A DNA stretch of 64,000 nt, taken from positions 62,001 to 126,000 of the forward strand of contig JALZVT010000012.1 of assembly GCA_023300545.1 (NCBI GenBank), in the 5' to 3' direction. Below the pieces are notes generated by a model. The model was not told the DNA's origin. It did no database searches and was given only the letters and a program-made list of their open reading frames with translations. Of this stretch, positions 16,531 through 25,779 are shown piece by piece; within the stretch, counting starts at the first letter, position 1; every line of letters starts with the position of its first letter. A program made the position numbers and the translations under genes. The DNA is from Pseudomonadales bacterium (lineage in GTDB: Bacteria > Pseudomonadota > Gammaproteobacteria > Pseudomonadales > Azotimanducaceae).

Positions 16531-18435
16531 TTAGCCCTCCAGCTCTTCCCAGCGCGCGTAAGTGGTTTCGAGCTGCTTTGCAGTTTCGCCCAACTCATTC
16601 ATCACACGGTCGATTTGGTCTTGGCTGCCCTTGTAAAAGCTGGGGTCTGCAACCTTGGCGTTGAGCTCGTTCTGCAATTTTTCAAGCCGTTCGATTTCTT
16701 TGGGTAAGGCATCGAGTTCGTTACGTTCGTTAAAGCTCAGTCGGCGCTCATCAGTTTTGGTGGCCGTTTTTACGGGAGCCGCGCTAGCCTTTTCTTTCTG
16801 GCCTTGAGTGGCGCGTTTTGAGGCCTCGTTCAGGCGTGCAGTTTGCTGATCGCTGTAACGTTTCCAGTCAGAATAGCCGCCAACGTGTTCTTCTATGCGA
16901 TTGTTGTTGATGACCAGCGTACTGGTCACCGTTTTGTCGATAAAAGCACGATCGTGGCTTACTAGCAGGAGTGTACCGTCGTATTCGGCGAGCAATTCCT
17001 CAAGCAGTTCAAGGGTTTCGACGTCGAGGTCGTTGGTGGGTTCGTCAAGCACGAGAAGGTTGGCTGGTTGCGTAAACAGCTTGGCCAGCAGCAGGCGGTT
17101 GCGTTCGCCGCCCGACAGTGTTTTTACCGGGGAGTGCACCCGCGCAGGCGGAAACAGAAAATCGTTGAGGTAACCTATGACGTGGCGCGACTTGCCGCCG
17201 ATCTCAACTCTGTCGGTGCCGTCAGCGATGTTGTCCCGAACTGAGAGCTCGGGATTCAGCTGGTCGCGCTCCTGGTCGAAGTAGGCGATTTGCAGCTTGG
17301 TGCCTTGTTTTACAGTGCCAGTGGTAGGTGCCAGATCGCCGAGTATGATTTTCAACAACGTACTTTTGCCGCAACCGTTGGGGCCAACAATAGCTACGCG
17401 ATCGCCACGCATAATTTTGGTCGAGAGACCGTCGAAGATGAGGGCGTCGTCGAAACGCATGCTGACGTCCTTGGCTTCGACGACGATCTTGCCTGAGCTA
17501 TCGCCGGCGTCGACCCGCATGGCTGCCCCGCCGGCGCGACTGCGACGTTCGGATCGTTCTTGACGTAGCGACTCAAGCCGTCGCACCCGGCCTTCGTTGC
17601 GGGTGCGGCGCGCTTTGATGCCCTGACGAATCCAGACTTCTTCTTCTGCGAGGTTTTGGTCAAATTTGCGGTTGGCGTCAGCCTCAGCAGAGAGTTCTGC
17701 TTCGCGGCGCTTGAGGTACTCGACGTAGTTTCCCGGATAGGAGCGGAGTATGCCGCGGTCGAGTTCGACAATTCGAGTTGCCAGGCGATCGATAAAGCTA
17801 CGGTCGTGCGTAATGAATACCACTGTGCCGCTGTAAGTCAGAAGCGCCTCTTCGAGAGCGGTGATGGACTCGATATCGAGATGGTTGGTCGGTTCGTCGA
17901 GCAGCAGAACATCGGGCTCGCTGACCATAGCCTGACCTAACATCGTGCGGCGTCTTACCCCACCAGAACATTCGCTCATCAGCTTGTCAGCGTCGAGCTT
18001 CAGGCGATGCAATATTGAGTCGATTTTTTGGGTGCCTTCCCAGGCCCCCGCGGTTTCTATCTCGTCCTGCAGACGAGCAAAGCGTGTCAAATCAGCTTCG
18101 GTGGCGTTATCGAGTTTGGCTGTTGCGTCGTGATAGCGTTGTAGCAGATCGCCGTGATCACCCAGTCCATGGGCCACCGTTTCAAACAAGGTCGCGTCAT
18201 GACCGTCGGGCACTTCCTGCTCGAGCTTGGCAATAGTCAACCCGTCGCGCTGCCACCGTTGACCGCTGTCGAGCACCTGAGTGCCTGTGAGAACGTTCAT
18301 TAGTGTGGACTTGCCTGTGCCGTTACGGCCAACCAGACAAAGCCGTTCGCGGGCTTCGATTATGAGATCAGTATCGTCGAGCAAGGCGACGTGACCAAAG
18401 GCAAGGCCTGCGGTCTGGAGACGGAGTAAGGACAT
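16531..18435 (-). CDS. uup: ABC-F family ATPase Uup
   Basis: The 634-residue protein starts at the ATG at 18435 (MSLLRLQTAG); the upstream extension of that frame is not needed by homologues. It has two ATPase domains, with Walker A GRNGTGKS at 36-43 and GPNGCGKS in the second half. SGGVRRR and SGGERNR are its signature motifs, with two LDEPTN Walker B segments. A C-terminal Lys/Glu-rich coiled coil of about 80 residues follows. Length and layout match E. coli Uup (635 residues), an ABC-F protein linked to ribosome function and precise transposon excision. It is soluble and lacks membrane segments. Confidence 0.92.
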   Translation of the reverse strand: MSLLRLQTAGLAFGHVALLDDTDLIIEARERLCLVGRNGTGKSTLMNVLTGTQVLDSGQRWQRDGLTIAKLEQEVPDGHDATLFETVAHGLGDHGDLLQRYHDATAKLDNATEADLTRFARLQDEIETAGAWEGTQKIDSILHRLKLDADKLMSECSGGVRRRTMLGQAMVSEPDVLLLDEPTNHLDIESITALEEALLTYSGTVVFITHDRSFIDRLATRIVELDRGILRSYPGNYVEYLKRREAELSAEADANRKFDQNLAEEEVWIRQGIKARRTRNEGRVRRLESLRQERSERRSRAGGAAMRVDAGDSSGKIVVEAKDVSMRFDDALIFDGLSTKIMRGDRVAIVGPNGCGKSTLLKIILGDLAPTTGTVKQGTKLQIAYFDQERDQLNPELSVRDNIADGTDRVEIGGKSRHVIGYLNDFLFPPARVHSPVKTLSGGERNRLLLAKLFTQPANLLVLDEPTNDLDVETLELLEELLAEYDGTLLLVSHDRAFIDKTVTSTLVINNNRIEEHVGGYSDWKRYSDQQTARLNEASKRATQGQKEKASAAPVKTATKTDERRLSFNERNELDALPKEIERLEKLQNELNAKVADPSFYKGSQDQIDRVMNELGETAKQLETTYARWEELEG

Positions 18436-18526
18436 TCGCGCAGTGTAAACCAAGCGGGACTGGTGAGAGTAGAAAAGAGCCGTTGATAAGGAATAAAGAC
18501 CATTGAGGGGGAAAAGAGGAGCGGTA

Positions 18527-18550
18527 GGGGTCAGAATAAATTCCGACCTC
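18527..18550. repeat. short REP-like palindrome
   Basis: GGGGTCAGAATAAATTCC then GACCTC: GGTCAGAAT and ATTCCGACC pair with one mismatch around a two-base centre. It lies in the uup/ychJ divergent gap (18436-18599). The GGGGTCAG core is shared with the repeat at 30812-30875, suggesting a dispersed REP-type family. Confidence 0.5.
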
Positions 18551-18599
18551 AGGCTTGGGTTACTCTTCAGGCGACCCTCAACGGGCATTGGCATATCTT

Positions 18600-19103
18600 A
18601 TGAGTGATCGAACAGCTGCAACAGGTGATTCCGCAATTAGTTTGGCCGCCCCATGCCCCTGTGCCAGCGGCAAACTCTTCGGGCGTTGCTGTCAGCCCAT
18701 TCACGCTGGCGCCTTGGCGCCGACAGCAGAGGTTCTGATGCGGTCGCGATACACAGCCTTTGTGCTGCACAACGCTAACTATTTGCGCTATTCCTGGCAC
18801 CCCGATACCCGGCCTGCGCGGATCGATTTTGATCCTGAGCAACGGTGGCTTGGCCTCAAAATAAAGCGTCGGGAGGCGGGGCAAAAGATGGACCACAGCG
18901 GTGTCATCTGTTTTGCGGCGCGCTACAAGATTGCTGGGCGAGGGCACCGGTTGGAAGAATGTAGCCGGTTTATACGACTGTTTAGTCTCCAGCCGGACAG
19001 GGACGGGGGAAGTAGCGCCGATACGGCAGCAAACCCGGCGGCAAATCTAGCTGAAAGCGCCTCTGGCCGCTGGGTATACGTTGATGGCGCACTTGCTGAG
19101 TGA
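18600..19103 (+). CDS. ychJ: YchJ-family (UPF0225) protein with SEC-C motif
   Basis: The 167-residue product begins at the ATG at 18600 and has the SEC-C zinc motif near its N-terminus: Cys19, Cys21, Cys30 and Cys31 in CPCASGKLFGRCC. The YchJ middle domain follows, with VLMRSRYTAFVLHNANYL and WLGLKI. A Gly/Ala/Asn-rich insert near residue 140 replaces the usual short end. It is a cytoplasmic protein of unknown biochemical role. It is divergent from uup. Confidence 0.85.
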   Translation: MSDRTAATGDSAISLAAPCPCASGKLFGRCCQPIHAGALAPTAEVLMRSRYTAFVLHNANYLRYSWHPDTRPARIDFDPEQRWLGLKIKRREAGQKMDHSGVICFAARYKIAGRGHRLEECSRFIRLFSLQPDRDGGSSADTAANPAANLAESASGRWVYVDGALAE

Positions 19104-19169
19104 AGTTGCTGGGTAAGGCTGGGTGTTTACACTGTCTTAGAACCGAGCTACAAACGCCACCTACCTTCA

Positions 19170-20207
19170 GTGGTCGTGCTGCTGCACAATTTGCGGGTCA
19201 CGGTCTTCGGTATCGGTTGTCTATTAATGGTTGATGCAGTTTTTCCAGCGTCGGTCGACCCAACAACGGGTTCTAACTCAGGTGCTCTCTGGCCTGAGCG
19301 GATTACGCGTGTCTGGGGTCAACAGCCCGTTCAGGCGCCGCATACCTTGCATAGGTCGCCGTTGTTTGCGCGCAACCGTCTTGCAGACCTAATCGAACAC
19401 TACCCACGCGAGCATTACAGCATTATTCATATGAGCGCCCAGGGCGATGACCCAGCCGATGCCTCGGATGTGGGTTCCCATGCGCGGCTATGGTCAGAAG
19501 GTGACATTAGTAATCTGTCGGGCGAAGCGATTTTACAGGCGATCGAAGCGGGTCGATTTTGGTTGAATCTGCGCTACACCGATCGTGTTGATGCACAGTT
19601 TCGCGAGCTACAAGATGAGATTGTTGCCGAACTGCGGCAGCGCTTGCCAGCAACAGAGCAAATTTCTAACCCTTCTCTCGGCGTGCTGATTTCATCCCCC
19701 AAGGCACAGGTTTACTACCACTGTGATCTACCTAACCAATCTCTTTGGCAAATCTCTGGCAGCAAAACGGTCTACGTTTACCCCAACATTGCACCTTTCC
19801 TGAGCGGCGAAGATCTAGAGAAGATTGCAATTTTTGAACTCGAAGTCGATCTTGCCTATGAGCCATGGTTTGATGAGTATGCGGTGAAGTTCGATTTTCA
19901 GCCCGGACAAATGTTGCATTGGCCTTTGAATGCACCGCACAGGGTTGAGAATCACGATTGCCTGAATATCTCGGTGACGACGGAGTATTGGACGCGTAAG
20001 GCGCTGTTGAATCAACGTTTGAACATGGCTAACGGCACGTTGCGCTACAAGCTCGGTATGACTCCGCGCAGCCGTCGCACCGTTGGCCCAAGCTTCTTTG
20101 TAAAGTCGGCAGTGCAGGCGCTATTGTCTCGTACAGGCTGGCTTGACGAGGTACGCACTAGCAATAAACCACTGGAGTTCGCGCTTAATGGCGACAGCTC
20201 CGATTAA
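19170..20207 (+). CDS. cupin/JmjC-like dioxygenase-fold protein
   Basis: 345 residues if the GTG at 19170 is used; an ATG at 19227 would remove a hydrophobic stretch. The core has VYYHCDLPNQSLWQISGSK (H184, D186) and NAPHRVEN (H257). This is the H-x-D...H iron triad of cupin-8/JmjC-like oxygenases, with a GSKTVYVYP strand that fits the fold. It may hydroxylate a protein or small molecule using Fe and 2-oxoglutarate. The next gene, a GNAT acyltransferase, begins inside its last 20 bases, so they probably work in one pathway. Confidence 0.72.
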   Translation: MVVLLHNLRVTVFGIGCLLMVDAVFPASVDPTTGSNSGALWPERITRVWGQQPVQAPHTLHRSPLFARNRLADLIEHYPREHYSIIHMSAQGDDPADASDVGSHARLWSEGDISNLSGEAILQAIEAGRFWLNLRYTDRVDAQFRELQDEIVAELRQRLPATEQISNPSLGVLISSPKAQVYYHCDLPNQSLWQISGSKTVYVYPNIAPFLSGEDLEKIAIFELEVDLAYEPWFDEYAVKFDFQPGQMLHWPLNAPHRVENHDCLNISVTTEYWTRKALLNQRLNMANGTLRYKLGMTPRSRRTVGPSFFVKSAVQALLSRTGWLDEVRTSNKPLEFALNGDSSD

Positions 20208-21354
20208 GCTCGAAGCGGTGCTGCACGTCTCTTGGGCGAAGCTGTGTCAGCATTTTGAATCGTTCGAGCAGACGGCAGTGGTTGCAGCCACGCCGTTTCA
20301 GCATGGTGGTTGGCTGCGCGCCTGGTACGACACACTGGGTGCTCAAGCGGGCGTTGAACCCTTACCGCTGGAAATTCGCAACGCGCAGACAGGTGTTCCG
20401 ATTTATGGCGTGCCGCTGGTGCGACGTCGAGTGGGCAATCAACGTATTGTCGAATTTGCCGATGGCGATTTAACCGACTACAACGCGCCACTACTGGTTT
20501 GTCGCACTAATGAGCCAGCCCCTAACGTGTCACCGCTTGCATTGTTGAGCGTACTCAGCGACTTCTTGGCTGGCGATGATCAGCTTAGGTTTGTCAAATT
20601 GCCCGAGTTGCTTGCTGGAGCACCCAATCCCTTTGCCCTGTTACGGGGTCACACGCCAAGCGTACTGGGTAGCAATGTGGTTACCGTTGAGGGGTCTTGG
20701 GCAAGCTACCGTGCACGTCTATCCAAAAAAGTGCGTAAAGAACTTGAACGTAGCTTTCGCGTGTTTGAGCGCGATGGCTGTAATGCTAAATTTCGACTAG
20801 TGACCGATGCCGGAGACGCGCTGGTAGTACTTGAGCGAATAGAGCAACTGCAGGCAGAACGCATGCGCGAGCTTAGCTTGCCATTTATTCTTAACGAACC
20901 GCAGTTTGCGGCCTTCTATCGCCGGTTGTTGGAGCTGGACTTGGGTAACGGTCAGCTGATGCTGAGCGTGTTAGAGAGCGAACCAGACGAATTGGTGGGG
21001 GCGTTGCTGGGCATTAAAGACGGCAACCGATATGCCATGGTGCGGCTTGCGCACGCCGGTAGCAGTTGGTCGCACTGCTCGCCGGGTAAGCTCATGATTG
21101 ATCGAACTATGGCTCATCTCCACGGTGAGGGCGTCACTCAGTTCGACTTTACGACGGGTGATTACGACTATAAAAAGTGTTTTTTAACCGAAAGCGAAGG
21201 GCTTGTTGATGTCAGGGTTGGTCTGTCGATATCGGGCAGCGCAGCGCTATTGGTTGAGCATGGCCCTGAAAAGGCGAAGAACATGTTGCGGCGGTTTCCG
21301 AAGATGTACACCGCCTTTAAAAACCTGTCTATATCTCTGTCTCTATCTGTTTAG
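20188..21354 (+). CDS. GNAT acyltransferase, CelD/BioF2-like
   Basis: The 388-residue protein starts at ATG 20188 with GGAG nine bases upstream, overlapping the preceding gene by 20 bases. It shows the double GNAT-like fold of the Acetyltransf_6 group: FQHGGWLRAWYDTLG near the start, YRARLSKKVRKELERS in the middle, and SPGKLMIDRTMAHL with FDFTTGDYDYKK at the end. Members are linked to polysaccharide or lipid acylation. Its stop overlaps the convergent SDR stop by four bases. The substrate is unknown. Confidence 0.78.
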   Translation: MATAPIKLEAVLHVSWAKLCQHFESFEQTAVVAATPFQHGGWLRAWYDTLGAQAGVEPLPLEIRNAQTGVPIYGVPLVRRRVGNQRIVEFADGDLTDYNAPLLVCRTNEPAPNVSPLALLSVLSDFLAGDDQLRFVKLPELLAGAPNPFALLRGHTPSVLGSNVVTVEGSWASYRARLSKKVRKELERSFRVFERDGCNAKFRLVTDAGDALVVLERIEQLQAERMRELSLPFILNEPQFAAFYRRLLELDLGNGQLMLSVLESEPDELVGALLGIKDGNRYAMVRLAHAGSSWSHCSPGKLMIDRTMAHLHGEGVTQFDFTTGDYDYKKCFLTESEGLVDVRVGLSISGSAALLVEHGPEKAKNMLRRFPKMYTAFKNLSISLSLSV

Positions 21355-22127
21355 TAGGGAGCGGTTCCACCATCGACGCTAAGGGTGCCGCCGGTTATTC
21401 CGCCGCCCAGTTCTGAGGCAAGCAGTACCGCAAGTGCCGCCACTTCTTCCACAGTATTGGGGCGCTTCAAAGCCGACTCCTGGGAAAACAAGGTCACCAT
21501 CTCGTCAAAGCTCATGCCCATGGCTTGGGCGGTAGCGGGTCCGTTATCTTTTACAATGTCGGTTATGACGAGACCCGGACAAATCGCATTGACGGTGATG
21601 CCATCAGCACCGACTTCCTGGGCCATAGATTTGGTCATGCCGTTTACGGCGTGCTTAGCCGCGGTGTAGGCCGTGAAGACGGGTTTGCCGATCTTGCCTT
21701 CAGTGGATGAGATATTAATGATGCGTCCCCACTTATTGGGCAGCATCACTTTCAGTGCCCGACGGCTGGCCCAGAAGGTCGAGTAGACATTCCATTTCAT
21801 GGTCTCATCAAACGTTTGATCGCTGAGGTCGATCGCAGGCTGCAGATCACCGGCGCCTCCGGCGTTGTTGACCAGAATGTCGAGTTTGCCAAATTTTTCG
21901 ACGGTGGAATCGATAAAGCCTTCAACGTCGCTCTGCACCATCGCATCACCGCTGATGAAGACGCTACGATCGGGTGCGCCAAGTTGTTGAATAGTGGCAG
22001 CCCCTTTTTGTGGGTTGCGAGCCATTAACGCAACAGTTGCGCCCTCTGCCAGATAAGCTTCCGCGATGCCGCGGCCGATGCCTGCCGTACCGCCGGTGAT
22101 GGCGGCTACTTTGCCTTCTAAGCTCAT
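21351..22127 (-). CDS. SDR-family oxidoreductase
   Basis: The start at 22127 (MSLEGKVAAITGG) has AGGAAGG upstream; 258 residues. Motifs: TGGTAGIG cofactor loop, NNAGGAG, INISS with the catalytic Ser, and YTAAK. The C-terminus, GGGITGGTLSVDGG, is that of FabG-like 3-oxoacyl reductases and secondary alcohol dehydrogenases. Probable NAD(P)-dependent enzyme of the catabolic block, but alone on its strand here. Confidence 0.88.
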   Translation of the reverse strand: MSLEGKVAAITGGTAGIGRGIAEAYLAEGATVALMARNPQKGAATIQQLGAPDRSVFISGDAMVQSDVEGFIDSTVEKFGKLDILVNNAGGAGDLQPAIDLSDQTFDETMKWNVYSTFWASRRALKVMLPNKWGRIINISSTEGKIGKPVFTAYTAAKHAVNGMTKSMAQEVGADGITVNAICPGLVITDIVKDNGPATAQAMGMSFDEMVTLFSQESALKRPNTVEEVAALAVLLASELGGGITGGTLSVDGGTAPY

Positions 22128-22295
22128 GTTCAGTGCCTTCCTGAATTGTTCCAGAGGTAAGTATCGCACGCAGCCCTAGGAAGGCGCCCACAATCAAGCG
22201 GAGTTTTGCGATAAAACGCCGCATATGTTGCGGTTGATAGCCCAGTAGCGCAATCTCCGCGTCCCTGAAACCAATTAATTGCAAGGTGGCTATAG

Positions 22296-22700
22296 ATGGC
22301 TGAGAACCTAGATTCCCAAGCATGGTACGAAGACGCCCTTCGCCACACCGGACGAGCGCTTCTGGGCCTCTACTTCATCATGCCGGGTGTTATGAAGGTG
22401 ACGGGGTGGCAAGGCTCCGTAGATTACATGACGCTGCATGGTGTGCCGCTTGTAGTGCCTTTGCTGGCGTTGACCGTTGTGTTGCAGATTGGCGGTGGCC
22501 TGATGCTGGCGACCGGTTTTCGAGCGCGTATCGCAGCCTTTGTGTTGGCCGGATTAACGCTGTTAATTAACGTCTTTATGCATGACTTTTGGAATGACTA
22601 CGAGAGTGCTGATAAGGCCCACGAGTTACAGAATTTTGTGAAGAACCTGGGCATATTTGCGGGCCTGATCTATGTCGCTGGCACTCGACCAGCGACATAG
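22296..22700 (+). CDS. DoxX-family membrane protein
   Basis: 134 residues with four predicted membrane helices. The FIMPGVMKVTGW segment and the VVPLLALTVVLQIGGGLMLATGFRAR core are typical of DoxX. The HDFWNDYESADKAHELQNF loop is also a conserved DoxX feature. DoxX proteins are thought to aid redox or thiosulfate-linked membrane reactions; exact function here unknown. It is convergent with the hydrolase gene. Confidence 0.85.
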   Translation: MAENLDSQAWYEDALRHTGRALLGLYFIMPGVMKVTGWQGSVDYMTLHGVPLVVPLLALTVVLQIGGGLMLATGFRARIAAFVLAGLTLLINVFMHDFWNDYESADKAHELQNFVKNLGIFAGLIYVAGTRPAT

Positions 22701-22714
22701 GTTCTGTTGTTGGT

Positions 22715-23746
22715 TTAGAGGCTACGGCAGAACTGTGCCATCGACGCCGCGGTTTCACGCGAAATGTCTGGGCAGGCAATGGCAAATATTTCGGTACCGT
22801 GAATGGTGCCCATCACCTGGCGGCAGCGGGCATGGACACCGGCGCGGAGCAGTAAGCGATAGAATTCAATACCTTCGTCGCGCAACGGGTCGCATTCGTT
22901 CACGCTAATAACGGTAGGCACTAAACCGGCCACCTCAGTTTCGTTGGCGAATGCCGGCCACGCGAGTGGGTTTTCCGCTTCGAGTTCCGCTATGCCGTAA
23001 GCCATGGCGCCACGGTTATTGTGGAGGTTGATGAGTAAACCGTTGTTTTCGGTTGAGGAAGGGTACCTGTCTTGGGGCCATTTTCCCGCGATGTAAGGAC
23101 AAAGTGCATACAGACCTTTGATCAGGCTTAGGTCGCCGTCTTGTTTCAGTTTTAGACCGGTGGCTAAAGTTAGATTGCCGCCGCCACTTTCGCCGGCGAC
23201 TATTATTTGCCCAGCATCGATACCCAACATGGTTGAGTTTTCGTGCAACCACTTCACGCCTGAGACGCAGTCGTTCAACCCACCCGGAAAGGGCGCAAGC
23301 TCTGTGGCGGAGGAGGGCGTCAGGCAGTTGCGGAAGTCGACCATGGCGACGGCAACGCCCTGGGCTGCGATTATTCGTCCCCAGGCTGCGTACATGCCAT
23401 CGAAGCAGCTCATGGTTTGCATGCCGCCACCGTGAATATAGTAAATGCAGGGCAAGGGCGTATCAGACTGCGGACGGATGAACTGTACTTTGATGCTGTT
23501 GCCATCGGGGGCTGAGATAAAATCGTGAGTGTTAATGTCGAGACCGGTCGAGGGAGCTACCTCTTCGTTATCCATCATTTTGAATAAGGCCGTGGTTTGT
23601 TCGCGCGCGGCGGTTGCTGCGGGTGAGTTGGCTGCTCTGACCAATGCTTCCCGAGATTCGCCATCACCCTGATTCCCTGAGGGAAAAGCGCCCATTAGGG
23701 CTTTGATGCGAGGATCTATTCGTGGGTCGTCCGAGAGTTGGCTCAT
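22715..23746 (-). CDS. alpha/beta hydrolase, HSL/esterase type
   Basis: The start at 23746 (MSQLSDDPRID) gives 343 residues; GGAA precedes it. The HGGG oxyanion motif (YYIHGGGMQ) and the nucleophile elbow GESGGG place it in the hormone-sensitive-lipase-like family. NECDPLRDEG should hold the acid, with a histidine near IHGTEIF as the base. It is the last gene of the NIPSNAP-SDR-BVMO-hydrolase block, so it could open the lactone or ester that the Baeyer-Villiger enzyme makes. Confidence 0.85.
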   Translation of the reverse strand: MSQLSDDPRIDPRIKALMGAFPSGNQGDGESREALVRAANSPAATAAREQTTALFKMMDNEEVAPSTGLDINTHDFISAPDGNSIKVQFIRPQSDTPLPCIYYIHGGGMQTMSCFDGMYAAWGRIIAAQGVAVAMVDFRNCLTPSSATELAPFPGGLNDCVSGVKWLHENSTMLGIDAGQIIVAGESGGGNLTLATGLKLKQDGDLSLIKGLYALCPYIAGKWPQDRYPSSTENNGLLINLHNNRGAMAYGIAELEAENPLAWPAFANETEVAGLVPTVISVNECDPLRDEGIEFYRLLLRAGVHARCRQVMGTIHGTEIFAIACPDISRETAASMAQFCRSL

Positions 23747-23852
23747 TGTGTGGTTCCGAAATGCAGCGAAATAGAGGTTAAGTTGTGAGTAGAGGCGGTT
23801 GGGCGCTCCTGCGGAACCCCATTTGGGACTGCGCAGGTTTGCCATTCATCAG

Positions 23853-25694
23853 TTAGCTCAGTTCAAAGCCCGGCATGCTGCCGTCCTCACGCCATTTTTT
23901 GAGCATGCTAAAGAAGCGAATCGAACCGCCTCCGTACATGTCCGAAAACAGACCGGCTTTATTGCCCGGTGCACCTTCGCTGTTGTAATAGCCCGGTGTG
24001 CATTCGGCGTAAAAGCGAGTGCCTAGACTGGCGAGCCGGCGCACTTCATCAACGTAGTCTGTTTCAGCCTCAGCAGTAGCTTCGACGCAAACTTTGTCGC
24101 GGTTCTTCATTTCAGTCAAGATCCAGGCGAGATGCTCAGCCTGTTCGCTTAAGGAGTGGGGTACATTTACGGTGATGACCGCCTGGGTTGAGCCGAGGAA
24201 GAAGCAGTTGGGGAAGCCATTGGTGGTCAGACCATGCATGCTGCGCAGGCCCTTTTCCCAGTGATTACTCAGGGTTTTACCATTTTTGCCGATAATGTCG
24301 TAGCCAGCACGACGCGTAAAACTAGTACCCACCTCGAAGCCGGTTGCGAATACGATGCAATCCAATTCATATTCCTTGCCGCCTACGATCACACCGGTTG
24401 GGGTGAATTTTTCAACGCCCTTACCCTTTGTATCCACCAAGGTCACGTTGTCTCGGTTGTAGGTGTCGAGGTACTCGTCATGGAAGCACGGGCGTTTACA
24501 GAACTGCCGGTACCAGGGTTTCAGTGCCTCAGCGGTGGCCTCGTCGGGAATAATGCTGTCAACTCGAGCTCTGACCTGGTTCATCTTTTGATAGTCAGAG
24601 AGCTCCATCAGTTGTGCGCGTTCGATTTTGGTTAGCCGTCTGCCGAGTTTTCGTGAGGCGCCTTTAGCTACTATCCCTGTAAGTTTGCGCATGATTTCGG
24701 TCCATCCGTCGCCGACGAGATCTTCTTCTTGATCGCCGCCGCTGACTAGTACGTTGAAGTTCTCCATGCGCGCCTGTTGCCAGCCGGGTTCGAGTTGTGC
24801 AGCCCAGTCAGGATCGGTGGGAGCGTTATTGCGTATGTCGATGGAGGAGGGCGTGCGCTGAAAAACGTGTAATTCTTTGGACCATTCGCCCAGGTGCGGG
24901 ATAGCCTGCACTGCCGTTGCGCCTGTGCCGATTATGCCGACACGCTTGTCTTTGAGATTAGCGAGACTGCCGTGGGAGTCGCCGCCGGTGTAATTGTAGT
25001 CCCAGCGACTGGTGTGAAAGGTGTGGCCCTGGTAGTCGTTAATACCTGGAATGCCCGGCAGCTTTGGCCGACTTAAAGGACCGTTGGCCATGGCGACAAA
25101 ACGCGCGCGCATGTTGTCGCCACGATCAGTCTGAATGTGCCAGTAACTCGTCTCTTCATCCCAGCGCATTTGGGTGACGTTGGTTTGCATGCAAGCGTTG
25201 TCGTACAGGTTGTAGCGACGCGCAATCATGCGGCTGTATTCTAAAATTTCCGGAGCAAAGGCGTACTTGTGTTTAGGCATATAGCCCATCTCTTCAAGTA
25301 ACGGCAGATAGCAGTACGACTCGACGTCACACATGGCTCCCGGGTAGCGGTTCCAATACCAGGTGCCGCCAAAGTCACCTGCTCGTTCGATGACGCGCAG
25401 ATCGCTGATTCCAGCATCGCGCATTTTTGCGCCAGCGAGCAGGCCGCCAAAACCACCGCCAATGATGACAACCTCTACGGTATCGGTGAGCGGTTCGCGG
25501 GTAAATCCAGGTTCGACATAGGGGTCGTCGATGTAGTGGGAGAACTCCGCTTTGGCCTCGATGTACTGTTCAATGCCATCTTTCCGGATGCGCTTATCGC
25601 GCTCTGCCAGATATTTCTCTTTAAGCGTTGCTGGGTCGAATTCGAGTTCGCCTACCAGATCCAGTACCGTCTGTTCCATTCCAGTTTCTCCCAT
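23853..25694 (-). CDS. Baeyer-Villiger-type flavin monooxygenase
   Basis: The product is about 613 residues. The first GxGxxG (IIGGGFGG, 78-85) binds FAD, and the second (GIIGTGATA) binds NADPH. Between them YQGHTFHTSRWD at 221-232 matches the Baeyer-Villiger fingerprint FxGxxxHxxxW(P/D), and GGTWYWNRYPGAMCD is also typical. It should insert oxygen next to a ketone to give an ester or lactone. An ATG at 25694 has GGGGAA before it, and a second ATG at 25679 has GGGAG; either could be the start. Neighbours are SDR and esterase genes. Confidence 0.9.
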   Translation of the reverse strand: MGETGMEQTVLDLVGELEFDPATLKEKYLAERDKRIRKDGIEQYIEAKAEFSHYIDDPYVEPGFTREPLTDTVEVVIIGGGFGGLLAGAKMRDAGISDLRVIERAGDFGGTWYWNRYPGAMCDVESYCYLPLLEEMGYMPKHKYAFAPEILEYSRMIARRYNLYDNACMQTNVTQMRWDEETSYWHIQTDRGDNMRARFVAMANGPLSRPKLPGIPGINDYQGHTFHTSRWDYNYTGGDSHGSLANLKDKRVGIIGTGATAVQAIPHLGEWSKELHVFQRTPSSIDIRNNAPTDPDWAAQLEPGWQQARMENFNVLVSGGDQEEDLVGDGWTEIMRKLTGIVAKGASRKLGRRLTKIERAQLMELSDYQKMNQVRARVDSIIPDEATAEALKPWYRQFCKRPCFHDEYLDTYNRDNVTLVDTKGKGVEKFTPTGVIVGGKEYELDCIVFATGFEVGTSFTRRAGYDIIGKNGKTLSNHWEKGLRSMHGLTTNGFPNCFFLGSTQAVITVNVPHSLSEQAEHLAWILTEMKNRDKVCVEATAEAETDYVDEVRRLASLGTRFYAECTPGYYNSEGAPGNKAGLFSDMYGGGSIRFFSMLKKWREDGSMPGFELS

Positions 25695-25779
25695 TGGGTT
25701 CCCCAACCTTGATGTATTTCAGCCCTCCATATTAGCGCATGCGTTCGTCTAAGGTTGGGTTGGGGTTTTGACCTTGTGC

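Noticed and set aside
15345-16598. Frameshift or pseudogene instead of a selenoprotein
   Set aside because: Both parts are in the same frame with only the TGA between them, the redox motif is intact if U is read, and a SECIS-like hairpin follows. A frameshift would break the register.
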